From: a virus
Strand: one strand, 5' to 3'
Length of the DNA stretch: 23,726 nucleotides
Virus record (IMG/VR): IMGVR_UViG_3300046002_005177
Coordinates: 1-23,726 of that record
Position 1 is the first letter of the stretch. Every line of letters starts with the position of its first letter. The notes beneath the pieces were generated by a model, which had not been told where the DNA came from, searched no databases, and saw only the letters and a list, made by a program, of their open reading frames with translations. Positions 1-6,050 of this stretch are shown here, piece by piece. The translations under genes and the position numbers were made by a program.

Positions 1-605
1 ACATTCACTTGGATTGGGCATTTATCACCAACGAAAGAACATAAATCGTAGTTGTTCCATTCTCCTACCTTTCTAACTTGAACTGCAAATAATTTGCCTT
101 CAAATAAATCGAAAGGATTCGATGGCTCTCCGTACTCAGGTTGAAGTTGTGCTTCAACAAGTTCATTTAATTTTTTACCGAACTTGAAGATCATAATTTT
201 ACCTTCCATTTCTGGTTTGTTCTTGTCCTGTACGATTTGTACTAAAGAATAGTAATCCTCTTTTCTAGCAAATTTCTTAGCAAGCTCTTGATCTGCTGCA
301 GAATGTGAATTTTTTAATTTCCAGAAAAGATCTTTAAGGATTGACCTTTTTCCAACTGTTGAAGGACAATCAGCTGAGAAAGCATTTCCACTGATAGGGT
401 CGTTTAGGTAAACGTAGTACTTGTGGATTTTGGATTTTGCTGGATTAACTGGATTCGGGACGAATCTAATTAAAGCTTTGTAAACCCCGTCTTTACCATC
501 CTCTGGATAAGGTTTGTAAAATTCAAGGTCTTTTCCGCCTCCTTGTTTAGCGGTTGGTGTTACGAACGCCTCTGCGTCGAGATTGAAGATGTCTAAATTA
601 CTCAT
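1..605 (-). CDS. 32: gp32-like single-stranded DNA-binding protein (3' end beyond window)
   Basis: The reading frame starts with ATG at 605 and runs open off the left edge, giving 201 whole residues, MSNLDIFNLDAEAF onward. Recognisable gp32 core features are: an early VYKALIRFVPNP strand (about 41-52), matching the AVIRFLP region of T4 gp32; YYSLVQIVQDKNKPEMEGK (118-136), matching YWANILVVKDPAAPENEGK; the following FKFGKKL (140-146); and WNNYDLCSF (183-191), matching the FSNYDESKF region. In T4 this protein coats ssDNA cooperatively in replication, recombination and repair and represses its own mRNA. The T4 zinc-site ligands are not evident: one cysteine remains (C80, DCPSTVG) and the Cys-x2-Cys pair is replaced by SILKDLFW. 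The acidic C-terminal tail is outside the window. It lies downstream of a resolvase gene and has a long A-rich leader. Assignment to the family is confident; the symbol follows T4 usage. Confidence 0.9.
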   Translation of the reverse strand, partial: MSNLDIFNLDAEAFVTPTAKQGGGKDLEFYKPYPEDGKDGVYKALIRFVPNPVNPAKSKIHKYYVYLNDPISGNAFSADCPSTVGKRSILKDLFWKLKNSHSAADQELAKKFARKEDYYSLVQIVQDKNKPEMEGKIMIFKFGKKLNELVEAQLQPEYGEPSNPFDLFEGKLFAVQVRKVGEWNNYDLCSFVGDKCPIQVN

Positions 606-707
606 GTTTTTTTTAAATTTAATTTTTGATTTTGTGTTTTACTTTTTGTTTTCTATTTGTTTCTCTTGATTTTCTATTTTTCCATTAAATTTCTCTTTTT
701 TTTCTAC
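606..707 (-). promoter_or_regulatory. A-rich, nearly unstructured leader of the gp32-like gene (candidate translational operator)
   Basis: This is the only gap above 100 bases in the window. Read on the minus strand it is dominated by A with few G or C, and has recurring A-tracts broken by short motifs such as ATAGAAAA (twice) and AAAATCAA (twice), ending AAATTTAAAAAAAAC just before the ATG. In T4, gp32 binds an unstructured A/U-rich stretch of its own leader, nucleated at a 5' pseudoknot, and blocks initiation. The composition and position here fit such an operator, but I see no clear pseudoknot. I could not recognise a promoter with confidence, although a promoter separating this gene from the upstream operon could also sit here. 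Confidence 0.5.
674..685 (-). other. Three-codon leader mini-ORF (Met-Glu-Lys-stop)
   Basis: ATG GAA AAA TAG lies in the leader of the gp32-like gene. The 5' context GAAATTTA-ATGG is the same string that precedes the start of the 734-aa virion gene (at 22962), so it looks like a usable start in this phage. Any role, such as regulating ribosome access to the downstream gene, is inference. In such an A-rich stretch a chance ATG is quite possible. Confidence 0.25.
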
Positions 708-995
708 TTATATCTTTGTGATGTTGTATTCTTTTGTAATTAGCTTGCGTATACTGGGACTGTTTTGTGCTGAATGTGTTTTCATTAGAGCACTAGCTAT
801 GTCTTCGTAGCGAGCTTGTAAATGACCGTTACGATTATTATGACCTTTCGTTATCTTTCCGATAACATCAAATGAATTTAAAGATGTGGGGGATGCCTCT
901 CCTGCAGAGCGTAGATACTCTGACCTTTTAGAAAAATAGTTTAATTTACTAGAGGCTTGTTGTGTTTTCAGTTTTATAATTTCCTTTAATTCCAT
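708..995 (-). CDS. small basic protein of unknown function
   Basis: This 95-aa protein starts MELKEIIKLK and is rich in Lys, Arg, Ser and Asn, with no membrane segment or cysteine. The N-terminal 30 residues look helical; the C-terminal half (ARYEDIASALMKTH, then SIRKLITKEYNI) could form two short helices. I do not recognise a family. In T4 the genes upstream of 32 are 59, 33 and dsbA, so a small replication or late-transcription factor would fit the position, but I see no sequence match to any of them. Its first 47 bases overlap the end of the resolvase gene in another frame. The only other Met is at residue 71, so the start at 995 is required for most of the protein. The overlap, the downstream gp32-like gene and typical codon use support it being real. 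Confidence 0.7.
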   Translation of the reverse strand: MELKEIIKLKTQQASSKLNYFSKRSEYLRSAGEASPTSLNSFDVIGKITKGHNNRNGHLQARYEDIASALMKTHSAQNSPSIRKLITKEYNITKI

Positions 996-1656
996 AAATT
1001 TCCTTTAATTCTTTCTTTAAATACAATGTTATCCAAGTTGCGTCCACAATATCATCAATCGGTTTGTTAACTACCTTAGCTGGTGTTATCCACTCAGTTT
1101 TGTTAGTTTCTAATATATTAGCAAAAATTGCTAAATTTGTTTCATCCTCTTTGTAAATACATAGAGAATTATATAATTCGTCCTTTTTAGCATTACCCTT
1201 TAAGGCGAATTTTTTAATAGAGGTTGGAGAGAAAACGTGAAATTGATCAGCTCCAACCCTTTCTATTATTTTTTTCCTTAGCAATGCGGTAGCCATAGAG
1301 ATATCTATAAGTGCATTACCGTTAGAGGAGAAGCTTAATCCCTCCATAGCAACATGGAAATCTGAATCCCCCATAACTTCTTCTATACCAGACCAAAGTG
1401 AATCGACAATTTCTAGGAAGTAAACTATTTTGATTCTTTCCCTACCTGTATAATCATCAGGCAATTCCTTCTTATCAAGGAAGATAAATTTAAAATCCTT
1501 CTCCGTTTCTAAAATGGCAAAAGGTTTCTTTAAGCTCTTTCTTAGCGATTCCGGACTTCTGTCGGATCTTGTTAAAGATCCCCATGTATATTTACCATCT
1601 TTATAACAGCAAAATGCAGGTGAATTTATAGAAAAATCTATACCTACTATATTCAT
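949..1656 (-). CDS. RuvC-like Holliday junction resolvase
   Basis: This 235-aa protein has the RNase H-fold layout of RuvC endonucleases. The first acidic residue is in strand one (GIDFS, D7), the second is in AMEGLSF (E105), followed by a helix (IDISMATALLRKKI), the SPTSIKKFALKGNAKKDEL segment (143-161) typical of RuvC proteins before the last helix, and the closing acids in DDIVDATWI (D201/D202, D205). RuvC enzymes cut four-way DNA junctions; in phages they resolve recombination and replication intermediates before packaging. T4 itself uses the unrelated gp49 (endonuclease VII), so this would be a functional replacement (inference). It sits two genes upstream of the gp32-like gene. The C-terminus after about residue 215 overlaps the next gene and contains a short direct repeat. 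The ATG at 1656 is preceded by AAATTTTTTAT. Confidence 0.85.
   Translation of the reverse strand: MNIVGIDFSINSPAFCCYKDGKYTWGSLTRSDRSPESLRKSLKKPFAILETEKDFKFIFLDKKELPDDYTGRERIKIVYFLEIVDSLWSGIEEVMGDSDFHVAMEGLSFSSNGNALIDISMATALLRKKIIERVGADQFHVFSPTSIKKFALKGNAKKDELYNSLCIYKEDETNLAIFANILETNKTEWITPAKVVNKPIDDIVDATWITLYLKKELKEIYGIKGNYKTENTTSL
978..1011. repeat. 15-bp direct repeat, two copies 19 bases apart
   Basis: On the minus strand GAATTAAAGGAAATT occurs twice exactly (1011-997 and 992-978), separated by TATG. The upstream copy encodes ELKEI in the resolvase frame; the downstream copy encodes ELKEI in the frame of the 95-aa protein, directly after its ATG. It spans the overlap of the two genes. Confidence 0.85.
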
Positions 1657-1672
1657 ATAAAAAATTTACGGA

Positions 1673-1906
1673 TTAAGAAGGATGAACAATTTGGCCAACC
1701 GCTCCTGTGTATCCATAAACTTTAGAAAGCTTTTCGAAACAAGATTTCATTTGTGCATCTGTTAAGCAGCTTACTAAGTCGTTTAATACTCTTTGATCGT
1801 TACCTGCAGCAGATACCAAAAGGTTTTTCATTTGGTCTTTTTCACCACCTAGTGGCTGACCGTACTTCATTTCGTTTAATTCTTTTACGTCTGAAAACTT
1901 TTTCAT
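1673..1906 (-). CDS. small protein of unknown function
   Basis: This 77-aa protein starts MKKFSDVKELNEMKYG. It is probably largely helical in its middle (about 25-66, with LNDLVSCLTDAQMKSCFEKL) and ends in a Gly/Val-rich tail (YGYTGAVGQIVHPS). No signal peptide or membrane segment is seen, and there are two cysteines. The start follows an A-rich context (AAACACTAAAAATG). It lies 27 bases after the tail-tube-fold gene and 16 bases before the resolvase gene in the same direction, so it sits at the junction of the structural and DNA-metabolism genes. I do not recognise a family; position, start context and composition argue that it is expressed. Confidence 0.7.
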   Translation of the reverse strand: MKKFSDVKELNEMKYGQPLGGEKDQMKNLLVSAAGNDQRVLNDLVSCLTDAQMKSCFEKLSKVYGYTGAVGQIVHPS

Positions 1907-1933
1907 TTTTAGTGTTTAATTTAATTATATATC

Positions 1934-2482
1934 TTACTTAGCTTCAAGAACTATATCTAGATAGTTACATTTGAATCCTAAGCTAAATGATGTATATGTT
2001 GGGTTATTATTGGTGTAATTCAATTCTAGTTCAGAGAAAGACGTGAATAAAACCTCCTGGAAAGTTACTGACATAACTATATTACCCTCATTATCCATTA
2101 TTCTAAGCGGAAGTGATTGTACGAATACTTGATCGTTAGCAAAATTAAGGAAGTCCAAAACAGTATCGAGCATTATAAAATAATTTATAAATCCATCGGC
2201 CATCTTAAAATTCATCGTGAATTCCTTAGTGAAAAGATCCTGTATAGGGGTAGAGCTCTTATAAGCTATTTTTTTACCTAAATTCCTAACCTGCTCAACA
2301 GAATCTATGGAAAGCCCAGGAAATCCAACAGATTGTATTGTGCTATTTACATATTGGGAAACGTCATCAAATGGAATTGGTTGTTTCTTAATATAGTTCT
2401 CATACTTCTTTGTCACTCTTTCGGAAAAGAAACCTCTTGGGTAATTGAAGTAAAAACTATTTGATTTCGGATTGAGTAACAT
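1934..2482 (-). CDS. tail-tube-fold baseplate or tube protein (T4 gp19/gp54-like)
   Basis: This 182-aa protein has a pattern that can be laid over T4 gp19: a GFPGLSID turn (about 53-60, compare ALPAG in gp19), a beta strand then DLFTKEFTMNFKM, a helix with VLDFLNF (compare KFVDWQS), and a C-terminal strand pair SFSELELNYTNNNPTYTSFS (compare VGELQLDWDSNNEIQTFEV). gp19 forms the inner tail tube, and gp48 and gp54 carry the same fold at the tube/baseplate interface. The extra 50 N-terminal residues and the location beside probable baseplate genes favour a tube-initiator or baseplate role over the main tube protein (inference). The ATG lies within the final codons of an open frame that trails the upstream 787-aa gene. 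Confidence 0.6.
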   Translation of the reverse strand: MLLNPKSNSFYFNYPRGFFSERVTKKYENYIKKQPIPFDDVSQYVNSTIQSVGFPGLSIDSVEQVRNLGKKIAYKSSTPIQDLFTKEFTMNFKMADGFINYFIMLDTVLDFLNFANDQVFVQSLPLRIMDNEGNIVMSVTFQEVLFTSFSELELNYTNNNPTYTSFSLGFKCNYLDIVLEAK

Positions 2483-2609
2483 ATATTAAAGATTTTTTTC
2501 CTATATTTCTTGCCGCTGCGGCTGTTGTTATTAATGCATTTGTAGTCACAACTGGAGTTACACGATAGTAGATAGAGTCGCTGTAGAGAGAATACCATTT
2601 GCAGCAATT
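2457..2609 (-). other. open -1 frame following the 787-aa gene (possible frameshift extension)
   Basis: In the -1 frame relative to the 787-aa gene there are 50 open codons from 2609 to a TAG at 2457, with no ATG. The translation contains KWYSLYSDSIYYRV and then VTPVVTTNALITTAAAARN and GKKSLIYVTQSEIK. It is protein-like, and its third codon positions favour A/T as in neighbouring genes. It covers the whole 75-base gap (2483-2557) and overlaps 26 bases of the next gene. Possible explanations are ribosomal -1 frameshifting, an indel in the sequence, or a decayed C-terminus. No classic slippery heptamer is visible in the usable interval. Confidence 0.4.
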
Positions 2610-4921
2610 TTAAACTGATCCTTAGTTAATCCTGGGTATTGGATATATCCAGGTTTCCCTGGTGTTAAGAAGTAATCTACTATAGTCTGTTCAGCCCATC
2701 CGGTAGCAACAAACCCTTGCATCTGAGCAGCTAGTGCACCTATTAATGCTGATCCCGATAATTGCTGGTTGGTGTTACCACCACTTCTGTTACGTGCCGT
2801 TGCAGTTATTTCTCCTGTAAATGTTCCGATATTTCCGCTAAATGCAGGTTGAATACTTTGAACTATATTACTACGAGGTGCCTGTGTGATTGAACTAACC
2901 AACTGATTTACTGATGTTGTTGCAGTAGTAGTAGCAGTAGCAGTAGTAGGCGGAATAACATTGGTTGTGTCAGTAGGTAATACTATGACTTCTCCTTCTT
3001 TTTTCCAATATCCCCAGAATAAAACTGATGTCGATTCGTTAGATATTGGGGTTTGTGTTGTTAACGGAATCGAAGCAGCAGGTGTTCCATTAGAAGCTAT
3101 AGATCTTTGCTGTGAACTAGAGGAAACATTATCGGTATCTTGTACACTTTGTGGATTAGCAGTTGGATTAACAACCGCACTAACGACTGGATTAACAACC
3201 GCATCAACGACTGTATTAACGAGTGTATTAGACTGAGCAGTTACGTTACCGTTTGTTATAAAGAATCTTCTGTCACTAAAATTAAGAACTTTTGTTGATT
3301 GAGATTCATCAACTTTGAATGCAAGCTCTCCCAAAGCAGGTTTTGCTATGTTATTATCTTCTAATGCAAGAACATAGTTTTTATTTCCTGCATCGTCAAG
3401 GAACGCAATTTTATAAAGTCCGCTATTACTTAGATCTATTGCAACAGGTATACCGTTAGGCCCTTCTTTAACAAACTTGAATTTAAAATAATTGTCAAAG
3501 GGGGATATCGGGATTATAAGCTTACCCACACCCAAAGCGGTAACATTGGATGTTCCGTTGTTCTGAGTCAGATTCCCATTTATGAAAGTTAAATTTGCTG
3601 CCGTAGCAGTCACATAGTTTTGCTGAATGAAAACGTTTGTGTACTTAACAATTTCTTTAGGTACTGGAGTGTTATTAGACCCCACACTAATTGAAGATGC
3701 GGAATAAACCCTGTTGTATATTTTCTGAACCTGAGGCAGATTCTGAAGCTTTATCGGGGTTATCGTTGTTCCCCACTGTGCAGGATTATTTGAAGCATAA
3801 GTTGATATCCTAACGACTCTACTTTGATCTACACTGTTTATTAATGACATTGTGTATCTCAAAAAGAAAGAAGAAGAATATGCTGCATTTCTCACGATAG
3901 GTCTATAGTAATTAGGCGAATCATAAGCAGTTGTCTGTGTTGATTCAAATCTAGATGTCTCGATTATAGCAGCACCTATTTGCTCTAGTACTTCTATCTG
4001 ATGACTTATATAATAGCTATTTCCGATTGAATTTTGGAAAAGTATAAAATCTTCCACGAATCCTTCATTGTCCGTTGCGTAATACTCAAAGAATTGTCCT
4101 CTGCTTGATTCTTTTATAGTAGCTCCAATATTAGAGAAAGGATCTTCTTGCTCCAAAGAAAGAAGAGCGATTCTTGCAGAATCATATCTTGAATATCCCT
4201 CGAAATCTGTAGTGCTTTGTACCTGCCATGCAGAAATTCTTATAGGTGCATCGGAAACAAATCCATCTCCGCTCTGACTTATTAAAGAAGCTAAAGTTTG
4301 TGGTCTAAAGAAATCGGAAGCAGAAAGATACTTATAGTTCATATCTTTAAGATTCGGTATCTTTATCTGAAAGTACTTGTCATAAATATTAGATCCGATA
4401 ACTACTGGATTTGGATTAAGTTCATAATCTTGTTCAGTACCTTTCTTGAGTAGTATCTGTGAAGCAGTTACGTAATTTAAGTTCTGATCCTGAAATTCTA
4501 TTTTAAGAATTAAACCATCTATATTAGAAAGATTATATCCTGCTCTAATATGATATCTAACTGTGTCATAAATAACTAAAAGATTTGACGGAAATACTAT
4601 CGGAAGATCAACAGTGTTAGTTAGCTGATCTGAATAATCGTTGAAAGGTATTATTAAATTCGAATCCAGAGTAACAAAGGAGTTAGTACTTATCTGTACC
4701 ACACTATTGCTTGCTGTATTTTGAGTTATGCTATAATCATTATTAGGATTGAATACCTGTACAGCATTATCCTGATAACCATTAATAAGTTTATCATATC
4801 CTATTGTTGATGGGCCGCTGTTAACAAAGTAGTCCTCTGGCTGCGGTTGATCAGCATACATATACTCCATTAGGAGATATGGTGTAAGCTGAACGTATTT
4901 TGATGTTGTGCTGTAAGCCAT
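2558..4921 (-). CDS. large virion structural protein, probably baseplate or tail
   Basis: This 787-aa, beta-rich, Ser/Thr/Asn-rich protein has no signal peptide and few charged clusters, like baseplate and fibre proteins. The N-terminus is MAYSTTSKYVQLTPYLLMEY. Residues 1 to about 550 look like globular beta domains. From 564 to 586 there is an eight-residue tandem repeat (VVDAVVNP, VVSAVVNP), followed by a Ser/Gln/Thr-rich linker that includes a run of Thr and Ala (about 657-666). A compact C-terminal region (about 690-787) contains GALAAQMQGFVATGWAEQ and YPGLTKDQFKIAANG. The architecture is a globular head, flexible linker and C-terminal domain. The start has the context AATTTAAAATTAAATGG. 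I do not recognise a named family; the structural assignment rests on size, composition and neighbours. The C-terminal end may be longer through a frame change. Confidence 0.7.
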   Translation of the reverse strand: MAYSTTSKYVQLTPYLLMEYMYADQPQPEDYFVNSGPSTIGYDKLINGYQDNAVQVFNPNNDYSITQNTASNSVVQISTNSFVTLDSNLIIPFNDYSDQLTNTVDLPIVFPSNLLVIYDTVRYHIRAGYNLSNIDGLILKIEFQDQNLNYVTASQILLKKGTEQDYELNPNPVVIGSNIYDKYFQIKIPNLKDMNYKYLSASDFFRPQTLASLISQSGDGFVSDAPIRISAWQVQSTTDFEGYSRYDSARIALLSLEQEDPFSNIGATIKESSRGQFFEYYATDNEGFVEDFILFQNSIGNSYYISHQIEVLEQIGAAIIETSRFESTQTTAYDSPNYYRPIVRNAAYSSSFFLRYTMSLINSVDQSRVVRISTYASNNPAQWGTTITPIKLQNLPQVQKIYNRVYSASSISVGSNNTPVPKEIVKYTNVFIQQNYVTATAANLTFINGNLTQNNGTSNVTALGVGKLIIPISPFDNYFKFKFVKEGPNGIPVAIDLSNSGLYKIAFLDDAGNKNYVLALEDNNIAKPALGELAFKVDESQSTKVLNFSDRRFFITNGNVTAQSNTLVNTVVDAVVNPVVSAVVNPTANPQSVQDTDNVSSSSQQRSIASNGTPAASIPLTTQTPISNESTSVLFWGYWKKEGEVIVLPTDTTNVIPPTTATATTTATTSVNQLVSSITQAPRSNIVQSIQPAFSGNIGTFTGEITATARNRSGGNTNQQLSGSALIGALAAQMQGFVATGWAEQTIVDYFLTPGKPGYIQYPGLTKDQFKIAANGILSTATLSTIV
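2922..2949. repeat. in-frame trinucleotide repeat encoding a Thr/Ala linker
   Basis: A run of GTA/GCA-type triplets on the plus strand corresponds to Thr and Ala codons in the 787-aa gene. It is the kind of tract that changes length by polymerase slippage without breaking the frame. Confidence 0.75.
3165..3230. repeat. 24-bp tandem repeat (2.75 units) inside the 787-aa gene
   Basis: Units at 3165-3188 and 3189-3212 differ at only two adjacent bases (gcactaac versus gcatcaac). A partial, diverged unit follows to 3230. They encode the repeated VVNP/VVSA/VVDA octapeptides of the linker. The length is a multiple of three, so copy-number change keeps the frame. Confidence 0.85.
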
Positions 4922-4932
4922 TTAATTTTAAA

Positions 4933-5787
4933 TTATTTTCCGAATTGTAAAAACTTAGGTGAATAATGAATTCCAAATCCAATATAAAATCCAGGTGAAA
5001 GTCCAGCAGCAGATCCAGAAATTCCATATCCGACCTGAACCCCTAGTCCAAATTCCTTTCTAGCTGATTTTAAAGCTTTTCTAGTATCTGCATTGTCAGT
5101 TATATCAAAAGAGTTAATGTCATTAAAGGTTAATCCGGGGTAAGTTGTGGTTACTCTTGTCATCATTCTTTTGGTTTTGGGATCTCTGTATATTCCCGTT
5201 GTAATATCTATATTTTGTTCTAGATTTAGAGAGGTAAGTCCAGGCAAAATTGTAGATATGTATTTAGTTGAGTCCATGGGATCAACACGAAGACTTATCG
5301 TATATGGTGTTTTCCCTGTTATTTTTAGCTTATTATTTCCTGGCATCTGTGGATTATGTAAAAAGTTAATAGATTCGTCTCCATTTGGATCCTTTACAAT
5401 GGTGGATGCTATCTTAACACTATCTCTAATTTCAGTAACGATATTTATTACCGAGTTTGGTGTGTTTCCTCTTCCGCTAGATTTTAAACCTAATTGATGT
5501 ATTAGATCTTTTTGACTTTTGGAAAGTTCTGAAGCTTTTAATTCATAAGCTGATTTCTCCTGGATTAAATGTCCATTCTCGCTTTTAATAGTTCTTACAC
5601 TATCTAATGATGCCAAATAGTTATTGTGCTCTCTTTTAGCCTCTGCTTCCATATGGGCAGTCTCTCCGCATTGTTTTAAAAACATTAGAATCAAAACAAC
5701 AATTACAGCAAGCATTGAAAATCTGCTGCTTAGTACCGACGATACTTTTGAAAATGTATCTTTATTTAATAGTTTCATATACAGCAT
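4933..5787 (-). CDS. membrane-anchored coiled-coil protein with beta-rich C-terminus (spanin-like architecture)
   Basis: This 284-aa protein has one strong hydrophobic segment (about 24-38, FSMLAVIVVLILMF), preceded by basic residues, so the N-terminus is probably cytoplasmic. A hydrophilic, probably coiled-coil stretch follows (about 45-100), then a mixed region (about 110-235). The C-terminal end alternates Gly and hydrophobic residues (FGLGVQVGYGISG, 246-258, and PGFYIGFGIHYSP, 265-277), like strands of outer-membrane proteins. An inner-membrane anchor, periplasmic coil and outer-membrane-seeking tail is what a spanin acting in lysis would need, but homology is not shown. A tail-associated or secreted protein is the alternative. 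The start is uncertain: ATG 5787 overlaps the upstream gene by 26 bases, whereas Met4 (5778) overlaps by 17. It ends 11 bases before the 787-aa gene. Confidence 0.65.
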   Translation of the reverse strand: MLYMKLLNKDTFSKVSSVLSSRFSMLAVIVVLILMFLKQCGETAHMEAEAKREHNNYLASLDSVRTIKSENGHLIQEKSAYELKASELSKSQKDLIHQLGLKSSGRGNTPNSVINIVTEIRDSVKIASTIVKDPNGDESINFLHNPQMPGNNKLKITGKTPYTISLRVDPMDSTKYISTILPGLTSLNLEQNIDITTGIYRDPKTKRMMTRVTTTYPGLTFNDINSFDITDNADTRKALKSARKEFGLGVQVGYGISGSAAGLSPGFYIGFGIHYSPKFLQFGK

Positions 5788-6028
5788 CTTCTTTTTTCCA
5801 TTTCAGACCCATAGGATCCAACTGGCCTTCACCATATTTCACAGAAAGAGAATCTGAAAAATGTTTTTCCCTTCTTCTACACTCTTCGAGTTCCTGTATC
5901 AATTCTGAGGATCTGATCTCCATCTTCTTGATCGTTTCCTCTACTGTCATTATTTCACCATGAATTCTAATGAACTCTTGTGAAATATTTAAAACTTCTT
6001 CTTTTTCTCTTTTAGTTAGTTCTGTCAT
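5762..6028 (-). CDS. small coiled-coil protein of unknown function
   Basis: This 88-aa, highly charged protein starts MTELTKREKEEVLNI. Residues about 5-60 form an almost continuous helical heptad-like pattern (EFIRIHGEIMTVEETIKKME, then SELIQELEECRRREKHF), so it is probably a coiled coil. No membrane segment is present, so it is not an obvious holin. The start follows an A-rich stretch (AAAATAAAAACAAAGAAATG). It lies 22 bases after the fibre triplet and overlaps the next gene, which also has a coiled coil, suggesting translational coupling and perhaps a physical partnership (inference). No family recognised. Confidence 0.7.
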   Translation of the reverse strand: MTELTKREKEEVLNISQEFIRIHGEIMTVEETIKKMEIRSSELIQELEECRRREKHFSDSLSVKYGEGQLDPMGLKWKKEDAVYETIK

Positions 6029-6050
6029 TTCTTTGTTTTTATTTTAAAAT

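Noticed and set aside
2511-2521. GCCGC/GCGGC palindrome as a terminator
   Set aside because: The two arms are separated by only one base, and no T-run follows on the coding strand; it is simply a run of Ala codons in the -1 frame.
2413-2607. 64-codon minus-strand frame overlapping the 787-aa and 182-aa genes
   Set aside because: It begins at a non-ATG codon, has a cysteine-rich, unprotein-like translation and overlaps two better genes.
2961-3236. 91-codon plus-strand frame
   Set aside because: It mirrors the repeat linker of the 787-aa gene on the opposite strand; no start context and no independent support.
5147-5963. Three overlapping plus-strand frames opposite the 88-aa and 284-aa genes
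   Set aside because: Their apparent hydrophobicity comes from reading the opposite strand of charged coiled-coil genes; the minus-strand genes are far better supported.
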